The notes beneath the pieces were generated by a model that saw only the letters and a list, made by a program, of their open reading frames with translations, was not told the origin of the DNA and did not search any database. From Klebsormidium nitens (taxonomy: Eukaryota > Streptophyta > Klebsormidiophyceae > Klebsormidiales > Klebsormidiaceae): a DNA stretch of 64,000 bases. The stretch spans positions 43,772 through 107,771 of the forward strand of contig DF237249.1 in the NCBI GenBank assembly GCA_000708835.1, in the 5' to 3' direction. Shown in pieces: positions 1 through 11,238 of this stretch. Position numbers and translations under genes: made by a program. The number at the start of each line of letters is the position of its first letter. The stretch's first letter is position 1.

Positions 1-98
1 TAAGGTTCCAACAATGCAATCTAGCAGGGACATCTCTCACCAACAAAAGAACAGTTTAGAGAAGAACCAGAACTTGAATAGGAGGCACATACACTCAC

Positions 99-880
99 CC
101 CTTCCTTTTGCAGGGTCCTCTTTAGACAGTCCATTGGCCCCTTGTATAGTCCGGCGCCTGAAGTGGACGCCTCACCCGCTGACCTCGCAGCTGACGCCAC
201 GCTGACATCAGGCTGGGTTTGCAACCGGACCTGCCCAACAGAACAAAGCTACCGAGATTCAGGAGAATACATAGGAGCTAAGGAGAACGAGGACAGCTAG
301 GCTGCCATGGCAACTTGAAGGCAATCTCCAGCTGCACGAAAACGTGTGTGCCAAAAGGGTTTGGCTAGCCAACAGCTGCTACAAGTGATAGGACGGGCTC
401 AGAAAGGGGGCTTCTGAGAGCGGTAAGATTGCAAAAAACCTATATTAGGGTTCAGAGATTAGGGTTTGCAAGGCGTTGACTATTGAGGAAGTAGATTTCA
501 GGTTTCGAAAGGTTCATGAACCCAAGAGCCAGGGTCTTACATTTTTGAGCGATCCACCTTGGCTTTTAGGACGAACCGCCAATACACCGATGAGCGCAAT
601 CGTTATTCGGGTCACCACTTATGCACTTCAGCAATCAAACAGAGAGCAGTCTAGAAGTCAGCACTCTGCAAGACTGACTCAGACACTCCTGCCAGGACAG
701 CAAAAGAGACTATTTGCTCTGTCAACTTTTCTCTGAAACGAACTTGGACCATCCTGAGAAAGATGACAGCATCAAACAAGAAAAAGGGACCCAGCGGCTC
801 ACCTTTATCAAGTCAAATGGATGCCCCACAACGATCCCTGCGCATCCACCCACAGTCCCAGCCACAAAGTCCAGAGCCAT
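99..880 (-). CDS. Mitochondrial carrier (SLC25) family protein, 5' part, runs off left edge
   Basis: Inner-membrane solute carrier; the substrate is not determinable from this piece. Exon 1 is 880-803 (26 codons, starting MALDFVAGTVGG) and exon 2 is 230-99 (44 codons); both end in phase 0. The first transmembrane helix ends in the family signature Px[DE]xx[KR], here PFDLIK at residues 21-26. It continues after the splice as VRLQTQP, as in carnitine/acylcarnitine-type carriers. Exon 2 ends YKGPMDCLKRTLQKEG followed by a gtgagt donor, matching the matrix-loop segment between helices 1 and 2. The remaining five helices lie beyond base 1. The start is the only Met in frame before the helix. It is divergent from CBR1 with 920 bp between start codons. 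The family call is firm from motif and phase agreement; the subfamily is inference. Confidence 0.85.
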
Positions 881-1800
881 CTTTCTGGGCCAGTCAAGAC
901 TGTCTAATCTTGACCCTTATGAAAGCTGAATCAGCATCCTAGGTTTTACAGATGAACATGACATTGGGGTGCAGTTTGCAGCGCTGCTTAGATGTGCATT
1001 CATTTACTGGATATGTTTACGTAGCATGCCAGGACTTCCTCCGCTTGAGTTTCACAGCCCCAATGCTTCTAATGCAGGGCATTCGCCAGTGGAAGGATTA
1101 CTGCAGACCCCGCCCCCTCTGACGCACCCTGTGTGATCGATGACCAACCAGCAAGCTCGATTCACCAATAGTACGGTATCCTGGACCTTCTGCGGCGCCA
1201 AAGCTTCAATCCAGGAGTCTTTTGACGGCCTCTGACGCTGCCACAGGCAAAGAGGAGGGGCGCCTTCCGACCACCATTGCGCCCACGATTGCTGGCAAGA
1301 TCCTCGGCTGGGAGGAGGTTTTCAATTCACCGCGTCTGGCTGAGCTGGCAGCGGGCCGTTGTGAAGAGATGCCACGTGGCGACCCGTAAGTCTCAAAATT
1401 CTATAGGTCCAATTTGGCGGGAAGCCGGCGGCCGCTCCGGCCCGCGGCCGCGAGAAACGCAATTGTCTTACCATTTCCGAGCGGTAATGACTTTGATTGA
1501 GGCATTTGCTCTAGTCTAGTTCGGCCTTGCGAGCGCTGGTCCAGCTTGCTGGACTTCTCCAGCTTCAGCCTTCACGGTTCACCACGGATGTCACCAGCGT
1601 TTTCAGCGACTTTGCATCGACTCGATCACACTGACAGCGTAGAGCTTGAAGGTTCGAAGAGAGGGGTTGCACCCAGTTGCACCTGCGAATGATCCGCTGC
1701 TCTTCACAAAGCTGGTTCTGTGTTTAGATCTAGCAAAACCGATAAGTTTCTCACTCCGACACAGCTGGTAGACTTTTCTTGCTGAAAGCGGTGCCGCATC
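881..1800. promoter_or_regulatory. Divergent intergenic region between the carrier and CBR1
   Basis: Nine hundred and twenty bases separate two start codons that point away from each other. They must hold both 5' UTRs and both promoters. I see no coding exon and no convincing TATA box. GC-rich stretches near 1180-1470 may be promoter or UTR sequence. Confidence 0.5.
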
Positions 1801-4800
1801 ATGACTGCTAAGGAGGAGATTCTTCAGAGTCTCCGTGATGCAACTGGGCTGCAATTGTCCGATGACCATCTGACGATCCTCATTGCTTCCGCGGTGGTGT
1901 TCCTGACGGCTCTCTTTGTGTGGGCGCTGACTCCACGAAAGGCAAAGCGCAAGTGTAAGGGTCATCAGATCTGACAATCTGACCTCCTTAGCATGTCATC
2001 CGACGTATCGTTCCGGGTTGGAGCGAAGCGCCGATAAAAGGGTCGAGAACCAGATGAATTCTTGAAAGATCCTACTGCAGCAAGGTGCAGATTGTTGCAT
2101 TCGCTGGTGATACTTACAGTTTCTGTGCCCCAGAACGGGACTCTTCGCAGAGTGTGATACCTTGAATCCTGCGCTTAGCTGGGATTTGTGTTTGTCAGCT
2201 CAAGAACCGCCGCAAGACAAGGATGATTGATGCTGCTTCATTATTCCTCCATTGGCACTGACAAATGAGCCGTGTCGTTAGGATGATCCAAGTCACCAAG
2301 AGTCAGGTGCGGTAGTCAGGCATTAACGAGCGGTCAGTAGTTTGTGGTTAAGAGGGTGCTCTGATCTGGGTGTCAATGCCACTCACTTCACTTCTCCGGT
2401 CACTCTTGGATTCTATTTGAGACCTAGCAAATAAGTTACATAATCACTTCAAAGCTGGGCTACATAAAGTATGTCACTCGCTTTGGTGCTCAAGGCAAGC
2501 ACTTGAGCTCTGACTCAAACCCACAGATTGCCAGGAAACTCATGTAAATGCAGCAGTGACCGGGGTCAGTACTCAATCAAGTTTTGCTACCAACAAAATG
2601 AATCCTGATTTTCTTACCAACAGACGCTCCACCACCCAAAAACAGTACAGGAAATTTCTGCTTTTAAGGCAGTGTAGCTGTTTCTGCCCCTTGTGATTGC
2701 TTTTCAGGCCCCATCGGCTGAAAGCCTCCATAATCCGGCCAGTGGTGTCAAAGGAAGGGTTTTTTAGTGGTGTCAAAGAAAGGGTTTTTGGCGGCGTCAA
2801 AGAAACGAATACGGCGGTCTGAAAGAGAATGTTTTTAGTGGTGTCAGTGGTCAACTCAAGTACCCTGCATTAAAAAAGTCGAGCCCTTGTTCCAGGTTCT
2901 AAAAGAGTGCTTCTGGGCCCATCGACAGCTGGCGATGCAAAGTATCTGCCGTTGACAGCTGTCAGCGCTTGTTCCGTGCAGATGCCCTTGACCCCGAGTC
3001 GTGGACCAAGTTTCAGATGGTCAAAAAGGAGCACGTCAGCCACAACTCACGGCGCTTCCGGTTCGCTCTCCAAACAGAGGAGACGATACTTGGCCTGCCG
3101 ATCGGCCAGCACATCTCAATACAGTAAGGAACATGAACCCGTTGCCCAGATCTTTTTGCATCATGTGGCAAAATGCCGACGGTGGTCGATGCAGTGTCCG
3201 AAGATGGTAGGTCATCGGCGATCCATGCATTGGGCAGTGTGCACAGGGTGTCCAACTTTCTGGGCTCTGGTTAAAATTCTGTGGATGCTTTGGTCCAAAG
3301 CAGAGGAAAGCCCGACTCGAATTTATGAAGAGTCTCTTAGATGCCTTCCTGTATCATAGATCATTCAAGACTCGTACAGGCTTAATGTCCAATTCTTGCC
3401 TTCACCATGGTGCACGGCAATAGCAGGAGCATCTGGGGTTGTCTGCAGGCGAGAAACTACATGCCCAGTGTTTTGCTGGGGCTCAGTGTCCCAGGTCTAT
3501 GTCAATGAGAGCAGTTTGCATGTTTGCCTGGTTATGTAACAACTCGGTCCGTTGCATCTTCCAGGGGGGTAGATGAGGAGGGCAAAGAGTTCAGCCGCCC
3601 ATACACGCCCACAACGTTGGACGACGATGTTGGCCACTTCGAGCTCGTCATCAAGGTACGACAAAAACGCCGAAACTTCAGACGTCGTGTTAGACCCACA
3701 CTTTCCTGGGCCCTGAGTTTTTGAAAGGGGCGCAATGAGACTCGATGACGCAACAGGAATACTGTTGGCCTGTTAGATGTGGCCTGGCAGCTGTAACAGT
3801 AATAGCCTTTGGGCCAACGATCTGTCAATCTCCTCTCCGCGAGCATCTTTGTTCGCTTTACATATCGGAGTCCTACAAGACCATTACGAACCACCTTGAC
3901 CGCCTGGATTCGTGCACAAGGGCGCACGGATTTAATCTGAAGAAGACATGAGTGGTGACCTTCAATCCTTCCGCCTCAAGCGACCCTCACGTTCAAAGTT
4001 CTGTTAACGGCTGCCCGACTGCTTGAGCAGAATCGGAACCTCAAACGCTGAAACAAGTCCATCCCCAACTGGACAGGCCAGATTGGTGGGCCCGACCCTG
4101 CTTCTTGTGACCTTTTCCGGCTTGTTGATGCATCCGCTTTTAGTGAAACACTCGTCCATCATTTGTGCAGGTGTATCCGCAGGGGAAGATGTCGCAATGC
4201 CTGGAGAAGCTGTCTGTCGGAACGTACGTTCCGTTCAAGGGGCCGAAGGTGGGGGCACCGTGACGTTGCTCGCCGACGCCTGTTTGTTCCTGTTGATTCT
4301 GAAATAAGGTTTACTTTTATCTTCGCTCCAATCACGCAAAAGTGCGCTTTTTTACCCAGTTCACGGACTGGTGCTCATGTATGGCTGGCCAGTCCGCCAA
4401 AAAAGTGCGTTTCGAAAGCTCTTCAAAGACGTATTTGTGGAGGTGCTAGGCTACACGATACCCTCGGAGAGCCCAAAGCGAATGGCTTGGTTGGGAGCGC
4501 TTTTCTCAGCATGCTTTTGGTATCAAGTCAAAAGGGTGAAGAGAGGATGGGCCGTCGGCAATCCTATCAAAATAGATCGAAGCACCATCGCGGGCTCTTG
4601 TGCGCGAACGTCTTCTTGGGTTCGGAATAAAGCTTTTGGGGCCTCACAAAAGGAGAGTCAACGTTTGCAATGTCGCTTGATTCATCCCTCCTCACGGAAG
4701 GAGACTCAACGTTTGCAACGTCGCTTGATTCATCCACCCCTCACGATTGGGAGATCTAATATCGTCAAAAAGAAATCCGTGAATATTAAAAGCACGTGTC

Positions 4801-7418
4801 TCCCTCCTGCCCCAGGGCCGTTTCACGTACACTTCGGGGCAAGTACGGGAGTTTGGGATGCTTGCGGGAGGAACCGGGATCACACCGATGTTCCAGGTAC
4901 GCCACATGTCTCTTTGATCTAGCAAAAGTAGGCTCCTACGCTAGCAGTCATACCTAACTCACAAATTACCTGCTCCGTACCTAACTCGCCTGAAACCCCC
5001 AGACTAACCCCACCCGTTTCAGGCTGGGCAGCTTACGTTTGCCAAGTCTTACTTCTGCTGAATCGAAGCCTCTTGTACCCCCCCGTTTCCGCGCCGATTA
5101 CGTTGGACCCGATACGTACTTCTCCTACATTGGAACTTTTGAGACCAAGCCACTGGTTCAAGGTTTTTCAATCCCGGTCATTTGGTGGTCCTTGTAAGAT
5201 ACTACTAGAGTTCCTAACGTTTTGCACAGCGCCCAACCTGCTAAGCAAAAGGATGGCTAGGAATCTGTCCGTTCGTGCATTCGAGATTGGGGGCAATGGT
5301 TTTGCGTCCACATGCTTAGCATAGTGCAGCGAAGCTTTTATCTTTAGCACACAGCCTAAGACATGTTCCTGCCATTCGTGGGTCGTTGGACCATGGACGC
5401 TTCCGTGTTTGACAGTACTCGCTTCTTATCGCCGCTTGGGCCAATCTTGCTGAAGGTATTTGGAAACGGGATGAACAATGCTGGTTCTACCGAGCTTCGA
5501 GGTTGCTCGAGAGGCCCTTTTCAGAGAAGCTCGGTTATCAAACTTGAGTGCGTAGCTTCTCGACCTGCTTGCCACTTGGTTCTAAGATTACCAGATCTCC
5601 TCCTTTTCTTACCGACTTACAGGTCCTGAAATTCATCTTGAAGGACCCGTCTGACAACACGAAAGTAAAGCTCATTTACGCGAACATCTCGTTAGGGGAC
5701 ATTCTTTTGAAGGTAAGGATCGTTGCGTCGAAACGGCGCGCGCGCTTCTTCTTAAGAAGTGGTTGCACGGTCGATTCCCTTCGTGTAAGCAGAATTCCGA
5801 CTTCCATTGCAATGATTGGTCAAAGCCCACAAAAGCCGCAGGCTATCAACCTTTTCAAACAGGGGGTGACCTTTCCCCGTACGCTGCCAACAACCGACCT
5901 CTAACTCGATAAGGATTTTTTTCTTTTCTCCCTCAGTAAATGTCTTTGAGAGCAAATAGTTGCACTTGAGGGGCGTGCGCTGTGCCAGGTGTCAGACCTT
6001 CAGACCCGAGCTGCCTTCTGTTTGCGGCTGTCGCAATGAGCAGCAATCCTCTCGATTGGATGGGTACTCGGCATGCGATCTCCTAAGAAAGCCGGACTTG
6101 CGATTCCGCAAGGCTCCCTCATAATCATTCCACTGCATAAAGCTCATTCAGCGAGCTCTAATCTATTGCTTGACAAGCCGAAGCCACCACAGTTTGGAAA
6201 GGCAGCTGGGTTCTCCTGAAAATCACGGTCTGACCCATTTCCGGTTTCTGTGTGCTTTTGCACTGATTAGTTTTTGCAGCACTAAAAGTTGAGTCTGACT
6301 GACACGCTTCTCGTCTCTTCCGCAGGACGAACTAGACTCGTTTGCGAAGCTGCATCCGAACAAGTTCAGCATATACTACGTTCTGAATGACGTAAGCACA
6401 CGTCCCAGTCCCGTGTCTATCGCTGCTCAAAACGAGCCAAGGAATCCCCTCTCATGCTCTTGAATCTGCTTCGAACAGCGCAGGCTCTCGCGCAAAGGAT
6501 ATTAATGGTAATGTCCAGTGCTTTCGACTGGCAAGCTGCTCTTGTTTGTTCCTCTGGTTAGGGTTCCAAGTAAGTCAGCAATGGTTGCAACTTTTCCAGC
6601 GAATATGCGCAGACTTTGGACGTCACTGGTGGAAACGCGTGTTCGCGAGTCACATCGGAATCATTGCGCCAGTTACCTCTTGTGAACGTTCAGCCGTCAG
6701 ATCGACGGCGCTCAGAAAAGCACTTTGTCAAACTATCTATTCTTTTACGTCTTTCGTTTTGCCTCCCTAGACAAGTGCGTTTCCGTACCCGGTACGTTGA
6801 CACCATCCTCGTCTTTGTTATGCAGCCGCCGCCAGGGTGGACCGGCGGTGTCGGCTTCGTTTCCGCGGACATGATCAAAGCGCACTTGCCAGCACCAGCG
6901 GAAGATGTCAAGGTGAGTGCTTGGAACATCCGCCTTCATGATTCCACTAATTTGTCGCCTTCGTAGTTCGCTGTTCCGTGCGAGCCCCTTTTGTACAGAA
7001 GACTTCGAGAACCGTTTTTAGATACATCGCACTGCCGGTTTGAAGATGCTTGAACTGCTTTGAGTAAGTTCGGCGGCGGAGGGGAACTGAACTGGCTGAC
7101 GACTTTCGATAGAGTGCCTTCCTCATTGAAGAGAGCTGCTCCTCCACTTCTCAGCACGAGGAGCTTTGCATTGTTCCTTGTAAATCTTGGAGATGATTTT
7201 ATTCTGCTTGACTGCTTCCATCCCTCTCCGATGCGCAGCTGGTACCGCCCGACAATCTGATGCTGTTGCGAGCCTATCGCCTACAAACGGATGCTCATAT
7301 GAAAGTTCTTTCTTTTGTGGCGCAGATTTTGCGATGCGGCCCGCCTCCGATGAACAAGGCCATGGCTGCCCACTTGGACGCACTCGGCTACTCCAAGGAG
7401 ATGCAATTCCAGTTCTAG
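1801..7418 (+). CDS. CBR1: NADH-cytochrome b5 reductase 1
   Basis: FAD enzyme that passes electrons from NADH to cytochrome b5 for fatty-acid desaturation and related ER or outer mitochondrial membrane reactions. Nine exons close in frame to 293 aa: 1801-1954, 2982-3123, 3565-3655, 4171-4248, 4816-4896, 5623-5712, 6326-6391, 6826-6912, 7326-7418. Arabidopsis CBR1 is about 280 aa, so it is full length. Residues 24-43 form a hydrophobic anchor followed by basic residues. The FAD motif RPYTPTT is at 110-116, GKMSQ follows in the next exon, the NADH motif GGTGITP is at 173-179, CGPPPM is at 267-272, and the protein ends in the family's MQFQF. The first residues after GITPMFQ (VLKF) differ from the usual VARA. 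Introns carry small tandem repeats, listed separately. Confidence 0.96.
2741..2809. repeat. 24-bp tandem repeat in CBR1 intron 1
   Basis: Units start at 2741, 2765 and 2789 and share the core ggtgtcaaag. The first two are nearly identical and the third has diverged. It is a local tandem duplication in non-coding sequence. Confidence 0.8.
4650..4745. repeat. 48-bp tandem duplication in CBR1 intron 4
   Basis: Two copies begin at 4650 and 4698, each with a core close to caacgtttgcaa followed by gtcgcttgattcatcc. A few substitutions separate them. It lies about 70 bp before the exon 5 acceptor. Confidence 0.85.
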
Positions 7419-8279
7419 ACACAAAGGAAGTTTTGGCTGCTGACCAGGCTAATAACCAGACTTGAAACTGGGGTTGCCGAAATGATGACCGGGCCTTGAC
7501 TTCGTTCCAAGGTTGCTTGCCGCCCAAGTCTGGTTTCTGGTGGTTATAAGCACTTCGTAACGAGGTTCATAACCATCCATGGTTAAGTGCTGAAACCTCC
7601 TGTGACAAGAGACGTTGCTTTCTTCCAGTAACGGTCTGGTGCCCAAACAAACCGAATTCCACTGGAGACACTAATTTCAAAGCTTTTGCAAATGACGATT
7701 GGTTGGGAAGGCGTACTGACATTGAAACGTGCAGAGTAGTCGTTCGGCTCCGGGGCGGCTTCTGCCTGGCTTGTTCTGGTTCAGGTGATGACTGTGTTTG
7801 CTTCAACATAGGCTCGATATCTTTGCAAGCCGGAAACTTTCGCGAACATCCGCTATTCAAGCTAGACACTAGGTGGCCCAGTACGTGCTGGAAATCACAA
7901 ACCACTTGAATGCGGCGGCCTCTTGAGGGGTTTGTGGCACCAACATACTCGATAGCTGCATGACTTCTTGGATTCTCGGACATAAGGTTCGATAATCGAG
8001 ATTGACAGGAGACGATATAAAAGACTAGCAACATACTCCGAGTACTTGATCACCCGCGGATCCGAATCAAGAACACGGTTGCATGTCCCCAGCTCGATGT
8101 AAGGAGTGCAACTAGTGCCGGAGAAAAACGTCGCGACTTTTGGCCGTGAGGTCCTTGAATTGCCTTATCAGAACCTATTGTCGCATCCCGGCCACATGGT
8201 TTTCGTGAAGCAGTATATAATTCGTATCGATCCGCTGCCAAGAGCATGACTTTCTGGAGTACCAGCTCGCGCCACTTCC
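7419..8279. other. Intergenic, no gene recognised
   Basis: Follows the CBR1 stop. It presumably holds the CBR1 3' UTR. Open frames here are short and unlike any family I know. Confidence 0.5.
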
Positions 8280-8629
8280 ATGGCAGATGACATGGTCGCG
8301 CCATATAGTCTTCTCGATTCGTGGGTCAGAGCAAGCTACTAGGCCGCTTGAGGGGATTCTGCTTTCATGTCGGGGCCCGAGGGGACTCGAGGAGTGCTTT
8401 CAGGTTTCCGACGTAGCGGGACTAAGCCGTGACGACATAATATGTCGAGCCGGCCGCTCAGCTGGGCAAGATCTTTCCCATGGCTCGGATGATCCCTGGC
8501 CGACAGATCACGGTGGATCCCGCGCTGAGTCGGCCCGGTGCCGGCGCCGCCGAGTCCGAGTCGGACTCCAGCCTGGAGTTCGACTTGGTCGGAGAGTGCC
8601 ACGTGGACTTTCCTCTCTTCCAAAGCTGA
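8280..8629 (+). CDS. Possible small acidic protein (49-69 aa), unrecognised
   Basis: The best coding signal is 8480-8629, a 49-codon frame starting MARMIPGRQITVDP and containing an acidic stretch ESESDSSLEFDLVGE. It has high GC at third positions and ends PLFQS. It may have an upstream exon at 8280-8324 (MADDMVAPYSLLDSW): a weak gtcaga donor there and the acceptor gctcag before 8465 join in phase 0, giving about 69 aa. I recognise no family. The evidence is codon composition and a tidy splice only, so this is a candidate rather than a firm gene. No signal peptide or membrane segment is visible. Confidence 0.35.
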
Positions 8630-9506
8630 GCTCCGGCGAGTACGGAAAACGTACCCGGGCGGCCTCGGCTTGCATCGGCGACTCTGGCCCGGGCCCCTGC
8701 TCACTAGCCAGAACTCAATATGTACTGCCGGTCGTAAGGTCGACGAAAGGACAAGCCTTGTAAGCCAGTGCAACCTTACGCAAACAAGGTTTCTAGGTTT
8801 CGCTGTCACCTCGGAAGGACCATGCTCTCCACAGCATCAGGTCAAAAGTTTCTGCATACATAAGCTTCCGTCGTTGTGTAGCTGAAGCACGTTGAAAGTC
8901 CATTGGCACTTCCTTCGCTCCACAAGCCGCCCTCAGCAACCAAGCCTTCCTGCATCTTCGAGCTCTCAGACGCTTCCTCGCTACGGAGGTCACGAGTGTC
9001 TGCGCATCTCAACAGCGCTTCACCACCGAACGAGAGCGAGAGCGACATCGCGGCGGCAGCGGCGCCAAAATTTTCCCTTCTGGTGTAAGGGACGGTGAGA
9101 AGGTGCGCTGAGATTGGTTCTCCTTGGATTTTTCCGACTACTTGATCATCAGTGCGCCCACCACCTCACCTAGCGTTCTTTCTAAAATGAGCCCAAGTGA
9201 TCAGAAGCTGCCTTTGTCGCTTTACTGCGTTCTGCAATCCTGATCAGGTGGACTGTTTTTCAGAGGGCCGATTTGCTTTCATTGTTCTTTGCGCGCTTGC
9301 GTGTGCGTACCCCGCCTTTTACTATCCCAAGTTAGTTGCCTCGCTGAGGAACTTAGCGCAGAATTGTGCAATTTCCCAGGCATACCCGTCTCTCCTTTGG
9401 TAGCCATCGATGCTGACACGTGTACGGCAACGCTCCTCTCTGTCGGGATCAAACAATACTATAAAATACTCATGGTTGTCAGATTGTGTTGCAGGTCCAG
9501 CGAAAC
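8630..9506. other. Intergenic with weak coding signal and upstream region of the secreted gene
   Basis: A frame ending at 9088 contains an acidic and Ala-rich tail (NESESDIAAAAAPKF), but it has no recognisable family or clear start. A TATA-like ctataaaata sits at 9459-9468, only 39 bp before the next start codon, so it may be 5' UTR or an intron rather than a promoter. Confidence 0.3.
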
Positions 9507-11238
9507 ATGGCTATGAACTCTGTTCACGCTCCGACCTTCGCCCTGTTCCTTCTGTTGGGGACCCTCTGTGCGGGCCTTGCAGCCGCGCAGTCGCCCAGCA
9601 ATTCCACTCCGGGCGTTCCATCCACCGGCTGCACTTGTACGTGTCCGCCCAGTACCAGTAAGTACTTGGTTAACGTACTCGACACTATCGCCATCCAATC
9701 AAGTTGCAAACAATCAGATTAGAGAATCAGTTTTGACCTCAACTCCATTAAAGCTTCAAGTCGCAATCGCCATTCTGAAATCTGAGTAAGCTTGAGTTTT
9801 GCACGGGTTATCAGTATTGAGGCTGGGATCACAGCACTTTCGGGGGACTTCACCCAGATGGATTTATCTGCCTTTCTGAGTGCGTTAGGTCTAGAATAAG
9901 CGGCTTCTAGCCTGCACTATTCTCCTCTGGCTACGGACCAGAGCGAAAGGTGTTCATCAAACCGACATCCAGATCCCTTCTGAGACACTGTCACCCTTCT
10001 TTTTGAAACAAAAATCTTCATCTTTTTCACCTTAACTCTGAAACCGCCTCCATCTTTCCGCCCGAGTCAGCTGCTTCTCCAGCGAAAAAGCCGTTGCACC
10101 CAATTTGCACGTCGCCAATCCGCAACGCTTGCGTCCCGCAAGGATCCCCCTGCCCCCTTGAAAAAGTCCCTCAAGTGGGGTTTGCACCTGAATTGAATGT
10201 TCGGTACGTGTCGACACCTCTCTGACGTCATCTTTCTCACCTCTCTGACGTCATCTTTCTCACCTCTCTGACGTCATCTTTCCCACCTCTTTGACGTCAT
10301 CGCTCCCCAAAAACTGCAGCTTGCTCCGAGCTTCAGGGCCGTTGTGATTGGTACTTCCTGGGCAGTGGCCCCGGCAGCCCCACGCCAACTTTCAACCTTA
10401 GAGACGGCCAAGGGGATCATGCCATCAGCCCCCCAATCACTTACAAGTAAGAGTTTCTGACTTTTTGGAAATGTGACTGCTCCGGCTCCTTTTCAGTCCA
10501 CGTATCGATTAGTATTCGAGGCAACAATGTCTGGTAAGTGGACAAAACGAGTTATAAGCATTTTCAACTGGAGATGACGTTGCAAGTTGAAGGCCCGAGC
10601 GAAGCTTGAAGGTCCAACAACCAATGTCTGATTTGTTTTGCGCTCGGTCTCATCACTCCACTTGGAAAGCTCCAATCGAACGATGAATCACAGGCCCCTT
10701 TGACAATCCACAAATCTGTTCTAGCAGGCACTTACCTCGAGAAGGCGGTAGGATCCCGTCTGGCGTGGTAATTGCGTCTAAAAATCAAAACGACTGGTTT
10801 GCGTTCTCTTTAAGTGAGTTATTGTGTCACAGGACAGACCCTCTCAAACAGAGAAGCGGTCTCGTTGATAAAACCTCTTATCCATCAAACGTTTTGAGAG
10901 TACGGGGAACTTACTCGAGCTTGCCCAGTTTCTGAGCGAGCTTCTCAATCTCCTGCAGGGACGGTCAGACGGTTCTGGCAGCTAACACCAACGGCGGCTA
11001 CACTTACACGGGTGCGGCAATCCCCAACGAGAGCCAGAACCAATTCTATGGGAACGGCGCTTACGTCTACTACAGAACGTTCAACTACCCTCTGAGCGTC
11101 GAGAATTACAAGGGTCGCTGCTTCCTCCTCCCCCTCACTGAAATCGAGCTCGGCGATGGGTCCAACCTCAACAGGGGCGACGGAAACGCGGCCTACTTGG
11201 AGTCCCGCCGCTGCGTCGTGTTCGCGACTCAGGCGTAA
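9507..11238 (+). CDS. Secreted Cys-containing protein of unknown family
   Basis: Three exons close in phase to 185 aa: 9507-9657, 10320-10446, 10959-11238. The N-terminus (MAMNSVHAPTF, then a hydrophobic run to AAAQS) is a clear signal peptide of about 28 residues. The mature part begins with an Ser/Thr/Pro/Cys linker (STGCTCTCPPSTTC), then CDWYFLGSG, a Gly/Tyr/Asn-rich middle with GGYTYTG and YGNGAYVYY, and ends SRRCVVFATQA. The pattern suggests a small disulphide-bonded beta-rich extracellular domain. I recognise no family. The start is chosen because the signal peptide follows directly. A 23-bp repeat array lies in intron 1. Confident as a gene, function unknown. Confidence 0.75.
10215..10306. 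repeat. Four 23-bp tandem repeats, each with TGACGTCA
   Basis: Units start at 10215, 10238, 10261 and 10284, each beginning cacctctctgacgtcatctt (the fourth slightly changed). Every unit holds the palindrome tgacgtca, the bZIP/CREB-type site. The array ends only about 14 bp before the exon 2 acceptor of the secreted gene. Confidence 0.9.
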
